Assembly (NCBI RefSeq): GCF_020532805.1
Contig: NZ_MQTQ01000030.1
Location: 1-58,891 of the forward strand
Direction of reading: 5' to 3'
Origin: Arthrobacter sp. SO5
GTDB lineage: Bacteria > Actinomycetota > Actinomycetes > Actinomycetales > Micrococcaceae
DNA length: 58,891 nucleotides
How positions within the stretch are numbered: the first letter of the stretch is position 1; every line of letters begins with the position of its first letter. The position numbers and the translations under genes are program-made. The notes under the pieces were generated by a model that worked only from the letters and a program-made list of their open reading frames with translations, did no database searches and was not told the origin of the DNA. Below, piece by piece: positions 32,323 through 39,991 of this stretch.

Positions 32323-33594
32323 CTAGTGATGGCCGGATTGGCTGCCGTTCCCGTTCCCGTTCCCGTTGCCGTTGCCGTTGCCGCCGTCGGGATGGTCCGC
32401 GTCGATGACGCGGTAGCGGACCAGCATGCCGGCACTGATGTGATCGTTGACGTGGCAGTGGAACAGCCAGATTCCGGGGTCATCGGGGACCATGTCCGCG
32501 GTCACCATGGTGGCCGGCAGGAGGCTCACCACATCGGTCCGCATCCCGAGGGCCGTCACTGTGTTGCCGTGCCAGTGCGGGGTGTGCAGATCCACCTCGG
32601 TGCCCATGCCCATCAGGTACCAGCGGACCCGTTCACCCTTCTTCATTGTCATGGAGTCCAGAGGCAGGTTGCCGAAGACATACCCGTTGACGGAGTGCAT
32701 CAGGTTGCTCTCGCCGAATTCCTCGCTGGCGGGGTCGACGGAGCCGGGATTTCCCGGGAACCGTGCGATGTTGCGCTCCAGGTACGGGCTGGCGTTTTCA
32801 TCGCTGACCTTGAACTGGACAAAGAACTCACGGTCGACGTCGTTCGGGGTGCCGTCCGCACGGGCGGCGCTGGCCTTCGTGATGACCATCGGACCCACCA
32901 GCCCGGCGTAATCGTCGCCGACCTCATCGGTGTGGGAGTGGTACATCCACATGACCGAACTGCCGTCCATGGGGCCCGGACCGGCCCGGTCCGGAACCTT
33001 GTAGCTGTACGTGTAAACGGTCCCCGGGGCGACGGCATCATCCGCATGGTCCGCGGGGCCGGTGCCGTCGTCGTAGGGGGCGCCCTCGCTGCGCTTGTCG
33101 TAGAACACACCGTGCACGTGGACGGCGGCTGCGCGGTCCAGGTTGTTCTTGAACACCACCTTGATCGTGTCGCCGACGGCCGCGCGGATCACCGGTCCCA
33201 GCATTCCGAGGTGCTGGTCCGCGGCGGAGCGGGGCTTGAGCGTTCCGAAGGAGGCGTCGGTGTACTCCCGGTACAGGGATTTGATATAGGTGCTGCCGAT
33301 CCGGTCAGGGCCCTGCTGGGTGAAGACGGCCGCGGCGTCGTCGAAAGGCTCACCGGTGATCTGGTTCTTTCCGGACGGTGCGTAGTTCCAGTCCACCTCG
33401 TCCGCGCCGATGAAATACGTCCGGGTCTGGGGGACGTACTGGTTCTTGGCGGGAACCGTGGCCGTGGCTACACCGGAGAGGAAGACCGGCGTCAGCGCCG
33501 CGAGGATCCCCAGCACCAGTAGCAACAGGATCCACCGGGGCCAGTAGAAGGGTCCCCGGCCACGCCGCGATGGTGTTAGTTCATGACTGCCCAT
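32323..33594 (-). CDS. Membrane-anchored multicopper oxidase
   Basis: A 423-residue multicopper oxidase. An N-terminal anchor (RGPFYWPRWILLLLVLGILA, residues 13-32) puts the enzyme outside the membrane. The four copper-binding His clusters are visible: HVHGVFYD, MWMYHSHTDEVGDDYAG, LHTPHWHGN and IWLFHCHVNDHISAGML, where HCH holds the type 1 copper Cys. The family oxidises phenols or metals and reduces O2 to water. The C-terminus is a Gly-Asn repeat (GNGNGNGNGN) ending SQSGHH. The length fits a two-domain laccase-like enzyme. Copper resistance or cell-surface oxidation are likely roles. Confidence 0.9.
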   Translation of the reverse strand: MGSHELTPSRRGRGPFYWPRWILLLLVLGILAALTPVFLSGVATATVPAKNQYVPQTRTYFIGADEVDWNYAPSGKNQITGEPFDDAAAVFTQQGPDRIGSTYIKSLYREYTDASFGTLKPRSAADQHLGMLGPVIRAAVGDTIKVVFKNNLDRAAAVHVHGVFYDKRSEGAPYDDGTGPADHADDAVAPGTVYTYSYKVPDRAGPGPMDGSSVMWMYHSHTDEVGDDYAGLVGPMVITKASAARADGTPNDVDREFFVQFKVSDENASPYLERNIARFPGNPGSVDPASEEFGESNLMHSVNGYVFGNLPLDSMTMKKGERVRWYLMGMGTEVDLHTPHWHGNTVTALGMRTDVVSLLPATMVTADMVPDDPGIWLFHCHVNDHISAGMLVRYRVIDADHPDGGNGNGNGNGNGNGSQSGHH

Positions 33595-33818
33595 GAGGTG
33601 CCCCGCTTTCGATATTTGGCGGGGCCAAACTGGGCACCCGACATACGCACCCTAGAACCGGGGACTTGGAGTTTCCTTGCCTGCCCGGTCCGCCTGCGTG
33701 CCGCCAGGGCCACCCGGCTGAGGTCCCCCGCCGCCATCGACCATGGCGGGCCGCAGGGCCGGACCGCTGGCAGAATAGGGAGCTAACTCATCCCTCGAGG
33801 AAAAAGGTCCGTGCCGCC

Positions 33819-35186
33819 ATGACAGAACCAGCAACGTCGGAGCCGGCAACGGCCGAACCAGGCTGGGTCCGGCACGCCGTGTGGTGGCACGTCTATCCGC
33901 TGGGCTTCACCGGCGCGGAGAAGGCGGCGCTACCCGACGGTGCGGCCGTACAGCACCGCCTGCCGCAGCTGCTCCCATGGCTGGACTACGCGGTGGAACT
34001 CGGTGCGTCCGGCATCGCCCTGGGCCCCATCTTCGCGTCCGAGACGCATGGCTACGACACTACGGACTACTTCCGGATCGATCCCCGGCTCGGCGACGAG
34101 GCCGATTTTGACGATTTCCTCCGCGAAGCCCATGCGCGGGGTCTGCGGGTGCTGCTCGACGGCGTGTTCAATCACGTCGGACGCTCCTTCCAGCCGTTCC
34201 GGGACGTCCTTGCCCAGGGCCGGGAGTCGGCCACGGCACCGTGGTTCGTGCTCGACTGGCCCGCCGGCTGGGCCCCCGGAAAGGAGCCGGGCTACGCGGA
34301 CTTCGAGGGCCACCACCACCTCGTGGAGCTCAACCACGGCGACCCCGACGTGGCCGCCTTCGTCGCGGGAGTCATGAAGCACTGGCTGGGCCGCGGTGCC
34401 GACGGCTGGCGGCTCGACGCGGCATATGCGGTGCCGTCGTCGTTCTGGGCCGGGGTGCTGGCTTCCGTGCGCGCTGACTTCCCGGAAGCCTACTTCGTGG
34501 GCGAATACATCCACGGCGACTACGCCGCCGAGGTGGCCGCGGGCTCGCTGGACTCCGCCACCCAGTACGAGTTGTGGAAGGCCGCCTGGAGCTCGCTGAA
34601 CGACGGGAACTTCTACGAACTGGCCTCCGCGCTGGAGCGGCACAATGCACTCCTGAACAGCTACGTTCCGCTGACGTTTGTCGGCAACCACGACGTCACG
34701 CGGATCGCCAGCCGGCTCACCGATCCCGCGCTGCTTCCGCTCGCGCTCGTGGTCCTTTTCACCGTGGGCGGCACGCCTTCGGTCTACTACGGCGACGAGC
34801 AGGGCTTCCGCGGCATCAAGGAGGACCGCGCCGGGGGGGACGACGCCGTCAGGCCCGTCTTCCCGTCCGATCCGTCCGAACTTTCAGCTGTGGGCCGGCA
34901 CCTCTATGAACTCCACCAGCAGCTGATCGGCCTCCGGCGGCGCCACGCCTGGCTGCATGCGGCCCGCACGGACGTGCTGGCGCTGAGCAACAGCCACCTC
35001 ATCTACCAGGCGTCCGGGGAAGGATCATCGGTGACAGTGGCCCTCAATCTCTCGCCGGCAGCGACGGAACTGGAGCTGCCGGCGTCGGCGGCCGTACTCC
35101 TCGCGGGCAACGGTCACCGCCCATCAGGCCGGAACACGGTCGCTCTTCCGGCCCGAGGCTGGGCCGTCTTCGGTACAGGCGGCTAG
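33819..35186 (+). CDS. Alpha-amylase family (GH13) enzyme
   Basis: A 455-residue GH13 TIM-barrel enzyme starting MTEPATSEPATAEPGWVRHA. The four conserved regions are present: I, VLLDGVFNHVG (Asp114); II, DGWRLDAAY with nucleophile Asp200; III, YFVGEYIHGD with acid/base Glu229; IV, FVGNHDVTR with Asp292. A short C-terminal beta domain follows (SVTVALNLSPAATELELPAS). The pattern resembles cyclomaltodextrinase or maltogenic amylase-like enzymes, but no N-terminal CBM is seen and there is no signal peptide, so it acts in the cytoplasm on maltodextrins. Its stop overlaps that of the convergent DUF2630 gene in a single CTAG. Confidence 0.9.
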   Translation: MTEPATSEPATAEPGWVRHAVWWHVYPLGFTGAEKAALPDGAAVQHRLPQLLPWLDYAVELGASGIALGPIFASETHGYDTTDYFRIDPRLGDEADFDDFLREAHARGLRVLLDGVFNHVGRSFQPFRDVLAQGRESATAPWFVLDWPAGWAPGKEPGYADFEGHHHLVELNHGDPDVAAFVAGVMKHWLGRGADGWRLDAAYAVPSSFWAGVLASVRADFPEAYFVGEYIHGDYAAEVAAGSLDSATQYELWKAAWSSLNDGNFYELASALERHNALLNSYVPLTFVGNHDVTRIASRLTDPALLPLALVVLFTVGGTPSVYYGDEQGFRGIKEDRAGGDDAVRPVFPSDPSELSAVGRHLYELHQQLIGLRRRHAWLHAARTDVLALSNSHLIYQASGEGSSVTVALNLSPAATELELPASAAVLLAGNGHRPSGRNTVALPARGWAVFGTGG

Positions 35187-35434
35187 CTCTCGTAGTTCTC
35201 CACCTGCCGGACGGAACGCGGTTCGGCCTCGTCCGGGTTCTCGCCGTACTGCCTCTTCGCCCGCCGCTGCCTGAGGAGGTCCCAGCACTGGTCCAGCTCA
35301 CCTTCAATGCTGGTCAGCCGCGCGTGCTCCGGGCTGTGAATCCAGTCAGGCGGGGACGCGGGCGCCTTCTCACGGAGTTCCTGTTCCTCCTCCACCAGCG
35401 CAGAGATCTTGTTCAGGATGTGCTGTTCGTCCAT
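35183..35434 (-). CDS. DUF2630 family protein
   Basis: An 83-residue protein: MDEQHILNKISALVEEEQEL, then RLTSIEGELDQCWDLLRQRR and AKRQYGENPDEAEPRSV. This matches DUF2630, a family of short, highly charged helical proteins common in actinobacteria (IxxLVxEExxLR ... LxxIExxLDQCWDLLRQRRAxR). The helices probably dimerise as a coiled coil. Function unknown. The stop shares CTAG with the convergent amylase gene, so the two transcripts overlap at their ends. Confidence 0.9.
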   Translation of the reverse strand: MDEQHILNKISALVEEEQELREKAPASPPDWIHSPEHARLTSIEGELDQCWDLLRQRRAKRQYGENPDEAEPRSVRQVENYES

Positions 35435-35700
35435 GACGGCCTTCTTTCGTCGGGAGCCCCTCGGCCAGCGTAGCGAGGTGGCGGAGCAGGGGCCAGAGTC
35501 ATCGTGATCAGCTTGCTTGTCAGCGTGGCGCGTCCCGGAGCTGCCCGAGGAGTTCGGAGCAGGCGAACGCACGGGACAGGCTGCCCAGGGACCTATCAAC
35601 CCGGTCCGAATTGGGGCAGGATATGCCCTGTACACGTGCGCCGCTGCCGTCGCCACCGTTGACGAACAGGCCGGCGCACCAGGCTGCAAGGAGTTCCGGC

Positions 35701-36138
35701 ATGACGACACTCAACCCCTATCTCGGCTTCCGCGACAACGCGAAGGACGCCATGGGTTTCTACCAGACAGTTTTCGGCGGCGACCTGACCATGAGCACTT
35801 TCGAGGAATACCATGCAAGCGAAGACCCTGCCGAGCAGGACAAAATCATGCATGCGCAGCTGGTCACGGCCAAGGGCATGGTGCTGATGGGCGCGGACAC
35901 ACCCAACAGCATGGATTACAGCCCCGGTAACAACATTTCCGTTTCGCTCAACGGCCCGGACGAGGCCGAACTCCGCGGCTACTTTGACAAGCTGGCCGAG
36001 GGCGGAGCCGTGTCCGTGCCGATGGAGAAGTCGCCGTGGGGCGACATCTTCGGCATGTGCAAGGACAAATTCGGCATCGACTGGCTGGTCAACGTTGGCG
36101 CCGAACCTGGCGAGGCCGCGGGCTCCGGCCCGGCCTGA
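35701..36138 (+). CDS. VOC family protein (PhnB/DUF3861-like)
   Basis: A 145-residue PhnB-type vicinal-oxygen-chelate protein. The start has AAGGAG upstream. Typical segments are NPYLGFRDNAKDAMGFYQTV then FGGDLTMSTFEEY near the N-terminus, KIMHAQLVTAKGMVLMGADT in the middle and SPWGDIFGMCKDKFGIDWLV at the C-terminus (W-G-x-x-F-G-x-x-x-D-x-F-G-x-x-W). The family is widespread in soil actinobacteria and mostly uncharacterised; metal-dependent resistance or isomerase roles are possible. Monocistronic and convergent with the MarR gene. Confidence 0.88.
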   Translation: MTTLNPYLGFRDNAKDAMGFYQTVFGGDLTMSTFEEYHASEDPAEQDKIMHAQLVTAKGMVLMGADTPNSMDYSPGNNISVSLNGPDEAELRGYFDKLAEGGAVSVPMEKSPWGDIFGMCKDKFGIDWLVNVGAEPGEAAGSGPA

Positions 36139-36157
36139 CGACTCCTGGCCGCGGGCG

Positions 36158-36598
36158 TCAGCCTTCCGGGCCGGCGTTGAAGCGGCCAAGGGCGGCGGCG
36201 AAGGCTGCGATGTCCTCCTCGCTCCACTCCTTGAGCCGCGAGGTCACCACGCTGCGCTGCGCTGCCACGGAGCGTTCACGCAACTGCCGCCCGCGCTCGG
36301 TCAGCCGGAGAACCCGGCCCCGTCCGGCGTCGTTCTCCTGCGGGGTGTACTCCACCAGGCCGAGTTCGCCAAGGGTGGTGAGCTGTCGCGAAATCGTGGA
36401 GCGGTTCAGCTGGAAGTCCGCGGCAATATCGGTAGCCCGGCAGCCGGGAGTGGTGCCGATGAACGTCAGCAGCGAGTGCTCCACGAAGGACAGTGGTGCG
36501 CTCATCCGTCGCGTCCTGGCCACGGCACGCCGCGAGAGTGTTTCCATCTCGCTGTAAACGGCATTGATGCCGCCAGTGCGCTGCTCGTTGTCCTCCAC
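36158..36598 (-). CDS. MarR family transcriptional regulator
   Basis: A 146-residue winged-helix repressor. The HTH is CRATDIAADFQLNRSTISRQ and the wing LVEYTPQENDAGRGRVLRLT (residues 85-105), with the typical R-x-L-TxxGxxL end. It is divergent from the membrane protein at 36698, and the spacer holds two perfect TTGCATNATGCAA palindromes, one of which lies in each promoter. This supports a repressor that controls both itself and the transporter and is released by a ligand the transporter expels. Confidence 0.9.
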   Translation of the reverse strand: MEDNEQRTGGINAVYSEMETLSRRAVARTRRMSAPLSFVEHSLLTFIGTTPGCRATDIAADFQLNRSTISRQLTTLGELGLVEYTPQENDAGRGRVLRLTERGRQLRERSVAAQRSVVTSRLKEWSEEDIAAFAAALGRFNAGPEG

Positions 36599-36633
36599 GG
36601 ATCAAAGCTAACCACAATCGGGATGCGAAACCA

Positions 36634-36673
36634 GTTGCATTATGCAACAATGGTTAGTGTTGCATAATGCAAC
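36634..36673. promoter_or_regulatory. Twin MarR operators
   Basis: GTTGCATTATGCAAC (36634-36648) and GTTGCATAATGCAAC (36659-36673) are two perfect 15-bp palindromes, identical except for the central base, with centres 25 bp apart. They lie between divergent genes and almost certainly bind the MarR protein encoded at 36158. Confidence 0.85.
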
Positions 36674-36697
36674 ACATGTCCCTTAGTTAGGTTTCCT

Positions 36698-37762
36698 GTG
36701 TCCGACTCCACCACCCTGACAGGCCGGCCCCGCCGCCGCGCGTGGCTGCCCGCCGCGCCGTTCTGGAGGTCCCTCGGGCTGCATTTGCTCATCCCCTTCT
36801 TCCTGGCCGGAGGCATGGGCCTGGCCTATTTGGGTGCCTTCGCGCAACCGGAGCCGGACCACCTGCAGATTGCGGTGGTGGGTCAGGCGCCGGAGAGCCG
36901 GGTGTTCGCGCAAGCGATCAATGACAAGGCGCTGGGCAAGCTGGACGTGCGCACGGTGCCGGACGCGGGGACGGCGCGCGAGCTCATCGCGGCGCGGGAG
37001 ATTGCCGCCGCGTACGAGTCGGGCCCGGATGCGGCCACGCTGTACGTGGCGTCCGCGGCCTCGGATACGACGTCGTCGATTGTCCAGAAGGTCTTTCTGC
37101 CGATTGCCTACGGCCAGCACCTGCCCCTGAAGGTTGAGGACGTCGTCGCGCCCGGCCAGCACGACCCGACCGCCCAGGGGTTGTTCTTCCTCTTGGTGGC
37201 CCTGAGCGTGGGCGGCTACTCGTCCGCCATCGCGATTTCGGTGGTTGCGGCACGGGTTGCGGTGCTGTGGCGGGTCGGAATTTCGGTAGCCAGCGCGGCC
37301 GTCATCGCCGGCATCGGGGTGACGGTGGCAGGTCCCGTCTATTCCGTGATTGACCACAACACGGGGGGCATCTGGCTGCTCGCCTGGCTGTACGATCTGG
37401 CCATCATCCTGATCGGGGTGGGACTGCATCCGGTGTTACGGCAGTGGACGACGCCTGTGATGACGATGCTGTTCGTCATGCTCAACTTCACGAGTTCCGG
37501 CGGCATCTTCACGTCCGCCATGCTGCCGCCGTTCTTCGCCGGGCTGAACACCTTCTGGAACGGCTCCGCGTGGCTGCATGCCGCACAGACCCTCAGCTAC
37601 TTCCCGGGGCAGGACTTCTGGGCTGACGGACTCAAGCTGGGGCTGTGGGCCGCCGTCGGCGGCCTGCTGGTCACGCTGACGCACCAGTGGAGTGTGCGGC
37701 GCAGCCGGATCGCCAACGAGCAGGTTCCGGTGCGCGAGGAAGAAGAGGGCGTCGCGGCCTGA
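36698..37762 (+). CDS. ABC-2-type membrane protein (YhgE/DUF3533-like)
   Basis: A 354-residue membrane protein. One helix near the N-terminus (SLGLHLLIPFFLAGGMGLAY) is followed by an external domain with the substrate-like segment LQIAVVGQAPESRVFAQAIN, then five C-terminal helices (LFFLLVALSVGGYSSAIAIS, VAVLWRVGISVASAAVIAGI and so on) and FTSSGGIFTSAMLPPFFAGL. This is the layout of ABC-2 permeases of the YhgE/SNG1-like type. No ATPase gene adjoins. The GTG start is 25 bp after a MarR operator, so it is probably a repressed efflux component. Confidence 0.75.
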   Translation: MSDSTTLTGRPRRRAWLPAAPFWRSLGLHLLIPFFLAGGMGLAYLGAFAQPEPDHLQIAVVGQAPESRVFAQAINDKALGKLDVRTVPDAGTARELIAAREIAAAYESGPDAATLYVASAASDTTSSIVQKVFLPIAYGQHLPLKVEDVVAPGQHDPTAQGLFFLLVALSVGGYSSAIAISVVAARVAVLWRVGISVASAAVIAGIGVTVAGPVYSVIDHNTGGIWLLAWLYDLAIILIGVGLHPVLRQWTTPVMTMLFVMLNFTSSGGIFTSAMLPPFFAGLNTFWNGSAWLHAAQTLSYFPGQDFWADGLKLGLWAAVGGLLVTLTHQWSVRRSRIANEQVPVREEEEGVAA

Positions 37763-37783
37763 GCGGTTCCCTGCCGGTCCACG

Positions 37784-37816
37784 GCTTCTTCGCCTGCTTC
37801 TTCGCCTGCTTCTTCC
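37784..37816. repeat. 12-bp tandem repeat, 2.7 copies
   Basis: GCTTCTTCGCCT repeats at 37784-37795 and 37796-37807 and partly at 37808-37816, in the gap between the membrane protein and the cupin gene. It lies outside any plausible coding frame and may vary in copy number. Confidence 0.8.
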
Positions 37817-37865
37817 CCGGGACCGGCTCTGGCGGGATCCGGGGCGGCGGCGTAGGCTCTCGCGC

Positions 37866-38213
37866 ATGGGTCAGGATCCGGTGGTGAGCAACCCCCAGCT
37901 ATATCGGACGGTCTTCGAGAACGAACGTGTGCGGGTGCTGGAGTACACCGACGCGCCCGGCGACACGACCGTTGAACATCACCATCCGGACAGCGTGATG
38001 ATCACGCTGAGCTCCTTCCGCCGCCGGCTGTCCGGCCACGGCGATCACGTCGACGTCGAAATTCCCGCCGGCGTGGCGCGGTGGCTGCCGGCGCAGGACC
38101 ATTCCGGGACGAACATCGGGGACACCGGAACGCACACCCTGTTCGTGGAACTCAAGGAACCCGCCCCGGCCGAGCCCGGTGGACCGGAACCGCTGGGTCC
38201 GACTGACAGTTAG
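37866..38213 (+). CDS. Cupin-fold protein
   Basis: A 115-residue single-domain protein starting MGQDPVVSNPQLYRTVFENE. The pattern FENERVRVLEYTDAPGDTTV then EHHHPDSVMITLSSFRRRLS is a cupin core: the EHHH cluster supplies metal-binding histidines in motif 1, while motif 2 lies around GTHTLFVELKEP. Small cupins of this kind are usually of unknown substrate. The start is chosen because upstream in-frame sequence runs through the tandem repeat region. Confidence 0.75.
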   Translation: MGQDPVVSNPQLYRTVFENERVRVLEYTDAPGDTTVEHHHPDSVMITLSSFRRRLSGHGDHVDVEIPAGVARWLPAQDHSGTNIGDTGTHTLFVELKEPAPAEPGGPEPLGPTDS

Positions 38214-38367
38214 CGCCCGCCGTTTCCGCAGGTAACCGTCGAAATGGCGTAGGCCGCGAGAACGGCGCATCCGCCCGGGTCTGTCCGTATGCTTACTAGA
38301 CGCTGACTGGCGGCCCTGAACCGAGCGGCCCCGACAACTGCAGCGCTGAGTAGAGACGAGTCACACC

Positions 38368-39174
38368 ATGAGCAGGCCCGAGCGCTTCGACATCGAGGCC
38401 GCAGGCCACCTTGGCCATGTCTTCGCTTCCCGCAGCCCGGCCGACAGTGCCGGGAGCTCACCGGCTCGCGCGTTCGTGCTGATCCACGGCATCGGCGCCT
38501 CGCACCGCTACCTCCGCCGCCTCCACGGGCTGCTGGCGCAGACGGCCGACACATACTCGATCGATCTGCCGGGTTTCGGGGCCACGCCCAGGCCGGAGCG
38601 GACGCTCACGGTGGCGGACCACGCCAGCTACATCCTCGGCGCCATGGAACAGCTCGGCGTGCTGGAGTTCGCAATCGTCGGACACTCGATGGGAACCCAG
38701 TTCGCCGTCGAGGCCGCCCTGCAGCAGCCGGGACGGATTTCCCAGGTGGTCCTGATGGGCCCGGTGGTGGATTCGAAGCGCCGGACTGTGGCGCAGCAGG
38801 CCCTGGCGCTCGGCCGCGACTGCCTGTTCTATGAAAGCCCGTCCTCGAATGCCCTCGTCTTCACCGACTACCTGCGCTGTGGCCCGCGCTGGTACCTCAA
38901 GACCCTGCGGGTGATGATGGGCTACCCCACCGAGCAGAAGATCGACGGCGTCACGGCGCCCGTGCTGGTGGTACGCGGCGCCAACGATCCGGTGGCCACA
39001 ACGGAATGGTGCGGCAGGCTGGCCGAACGGGCCCCCGGCGGGACGCTGCTGGAAATCCAGGGAACCGGGCATGTGGTCCAGCACAACCGCGCCGCTGAAG
39101 TGGCCGGGGCCATCGAGGTCTTCGCCGGGCTCCGGGCCGGGGCGCGGGATGCCCCGCAGGAAAACCCGGCATGA
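38368..39174 (+). CDS. Alpha/beta hydrolase
   Basis: A 268-residue serine hydrolase. The oxyanion motif is FVLIHGIGASHRYLRRLHGL, the nucleophile elbow VGHSMGTQFAVEAA (Ser about residue 110), the acid loop VLVVRGANDPVATTEWC and the catalytic His in QGTGHVVQHNRAAEV. It overlaps the next hydrolase by 4 bp, so the two are co-translated. The pair may act in sequence on one substrate, but nothing nearby names it. Confidence 0.85.
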   Translation: MSRPERFDIEAAGHLGHVFASRSPADSAGSSPARAFVLIHGIGASHRYLRRLHGLLAQTADTYSIDLPGFGATPRPERTLTVADHASYILGAMEQLGVLEFAIVGHSMGTQFAVEAALQQPGRISQVVLMGPVVDSKRRTVAQQALALGRDCLFYESPSSNALVFTDYLRCGPRWYLKTLRVMMGYPTEQKIDGVTAPVLVVRGANDPVATTEWCGRLAERAPGGTLLEIQGTGHVVQHNRAAEVAGAIEVFAGLRAGARDAPQENPA

Positions 39175-39842
39175 GCGGGGCGTTCCGAGCCGCACGCTGG
39201 TGGGTGCAGGACTACCTGTATGCCGTCGGGCGGCAGTTGCGCAGCGCCAGCTCCAGGACCCGGCCCGATGAGTTCCTCGGCGGCACCGGCCGGCCCGTCG
39301 TCGTGATTCCGGGTATTTACGAGGACTGGCGCTTTATGCTGCCGCTGGTCCAGCGCCTTCACGCGGCCGGGCATCCCGTGCATGTGGTGACCGTCCTGCA
39401 GCGGAACCGGCTCTCCGTGCCCAAGGCGGCTGGGCTGATCGCCGGCTACCTCAGCGAGCGGGATCTGAAGGACGTGATGATTCTCGCCCACAGCAAGGGC
39501 GGACTGATCGGGAAGTTCGCGATGATGTCCCTCGATCCGGAGCGCCGCATCACCGGCATGGTGGCGGTGTGCTCGCCGTTCTCCGGTTCACGGTATGCAT
39601 CCTTCATGTTGCTGCCGAGCCTGCGCGCCTTCTCGCCCCGGAACGCCGTCACCCTGCAGCTCTCACGAGAGGAGCGGGTCAACGAGCGCATTACCTCGGT
39701 TTACGGCCTCTTCGACCCGCACATCCCCGAGGGCAGTGTGCTGCCGGGCGCCCGGAACATCAGGCTCGATACCGGCGGCCACTTCCGGATCCTTGCTCAT
39801 GAGAACACCATCCGCATCATCCTGGACGCGGCGGCAGGCTGA
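39171..39842 (+). CDS. Alpha/beta hydrolase, lipase/PGAP1-like
   Basis: A 223-residue hydrolase. The start overlaps the previous stop (ATGA). Motifs are RPVVVIPGIYEDWRFMLPLV (oxyanion strand and loop), the nucleophile elbow ILAHSKGGLIGKFAMM (Ser about residue 105) and GGHFRILAHENTIRIILDAA for the catalytic His. This AHSKGG form is typical of triacylglycerol-lipase/PGAP1-like enzymes that cleave acyl chains. Its N-terminal helix (AARWWVQDYLYAVGRQLR) is aromatic-basic and could contact membrane. Works with the hydrolase upstream. Confidence 0.8.
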   Translation: MSGAFRAARWWVQDYLYAVGRQLRSASSRTRPDEFLGGTGRPVVVIPGIYEDWRFMLPLVQRLHAAGHPVHVVTVLQRNRLSVPKAAGLIAGYLSERDLKDVMILAHSKGGLIGKFAMMSLDPERRITGMVAVCSPFSGSRYASFMLLPSLRAFSPRNAVTLQLSREERVNERITSVYGLFDPHIPEGSVLPGARNIRLDTGGHFRILAHENTIRIILDAAAG

Positions 39843-39991
39843 CCGGCGAAATCCGCGGCGGGTCCTGGCAGGCGGGAGGCTGTGGCAAGTGCCCGCCGGA
39901 ACCCCGGAACCCGGGAATTGGTGTGCATGCAAGGACGTATTCAGCTTTCCGACGTAGCCTTGGCCCAACGCCACGTTCGAACGGACCCTGC

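Noticed and set aside
32116..33522. Open plus frame over the multicopper oxidase
   Set aside because: The minus strand has all copper motifs; the plus frame is Val/Gly/Arg-rich without any family feature.
39843..39991. Mg-sensing riboswitch (M-box) upstream of the Mg2+ ATPase
   Set aside because: Only about 150 bp are available and I see none of the conserved M-box helices; nothing can be supported.
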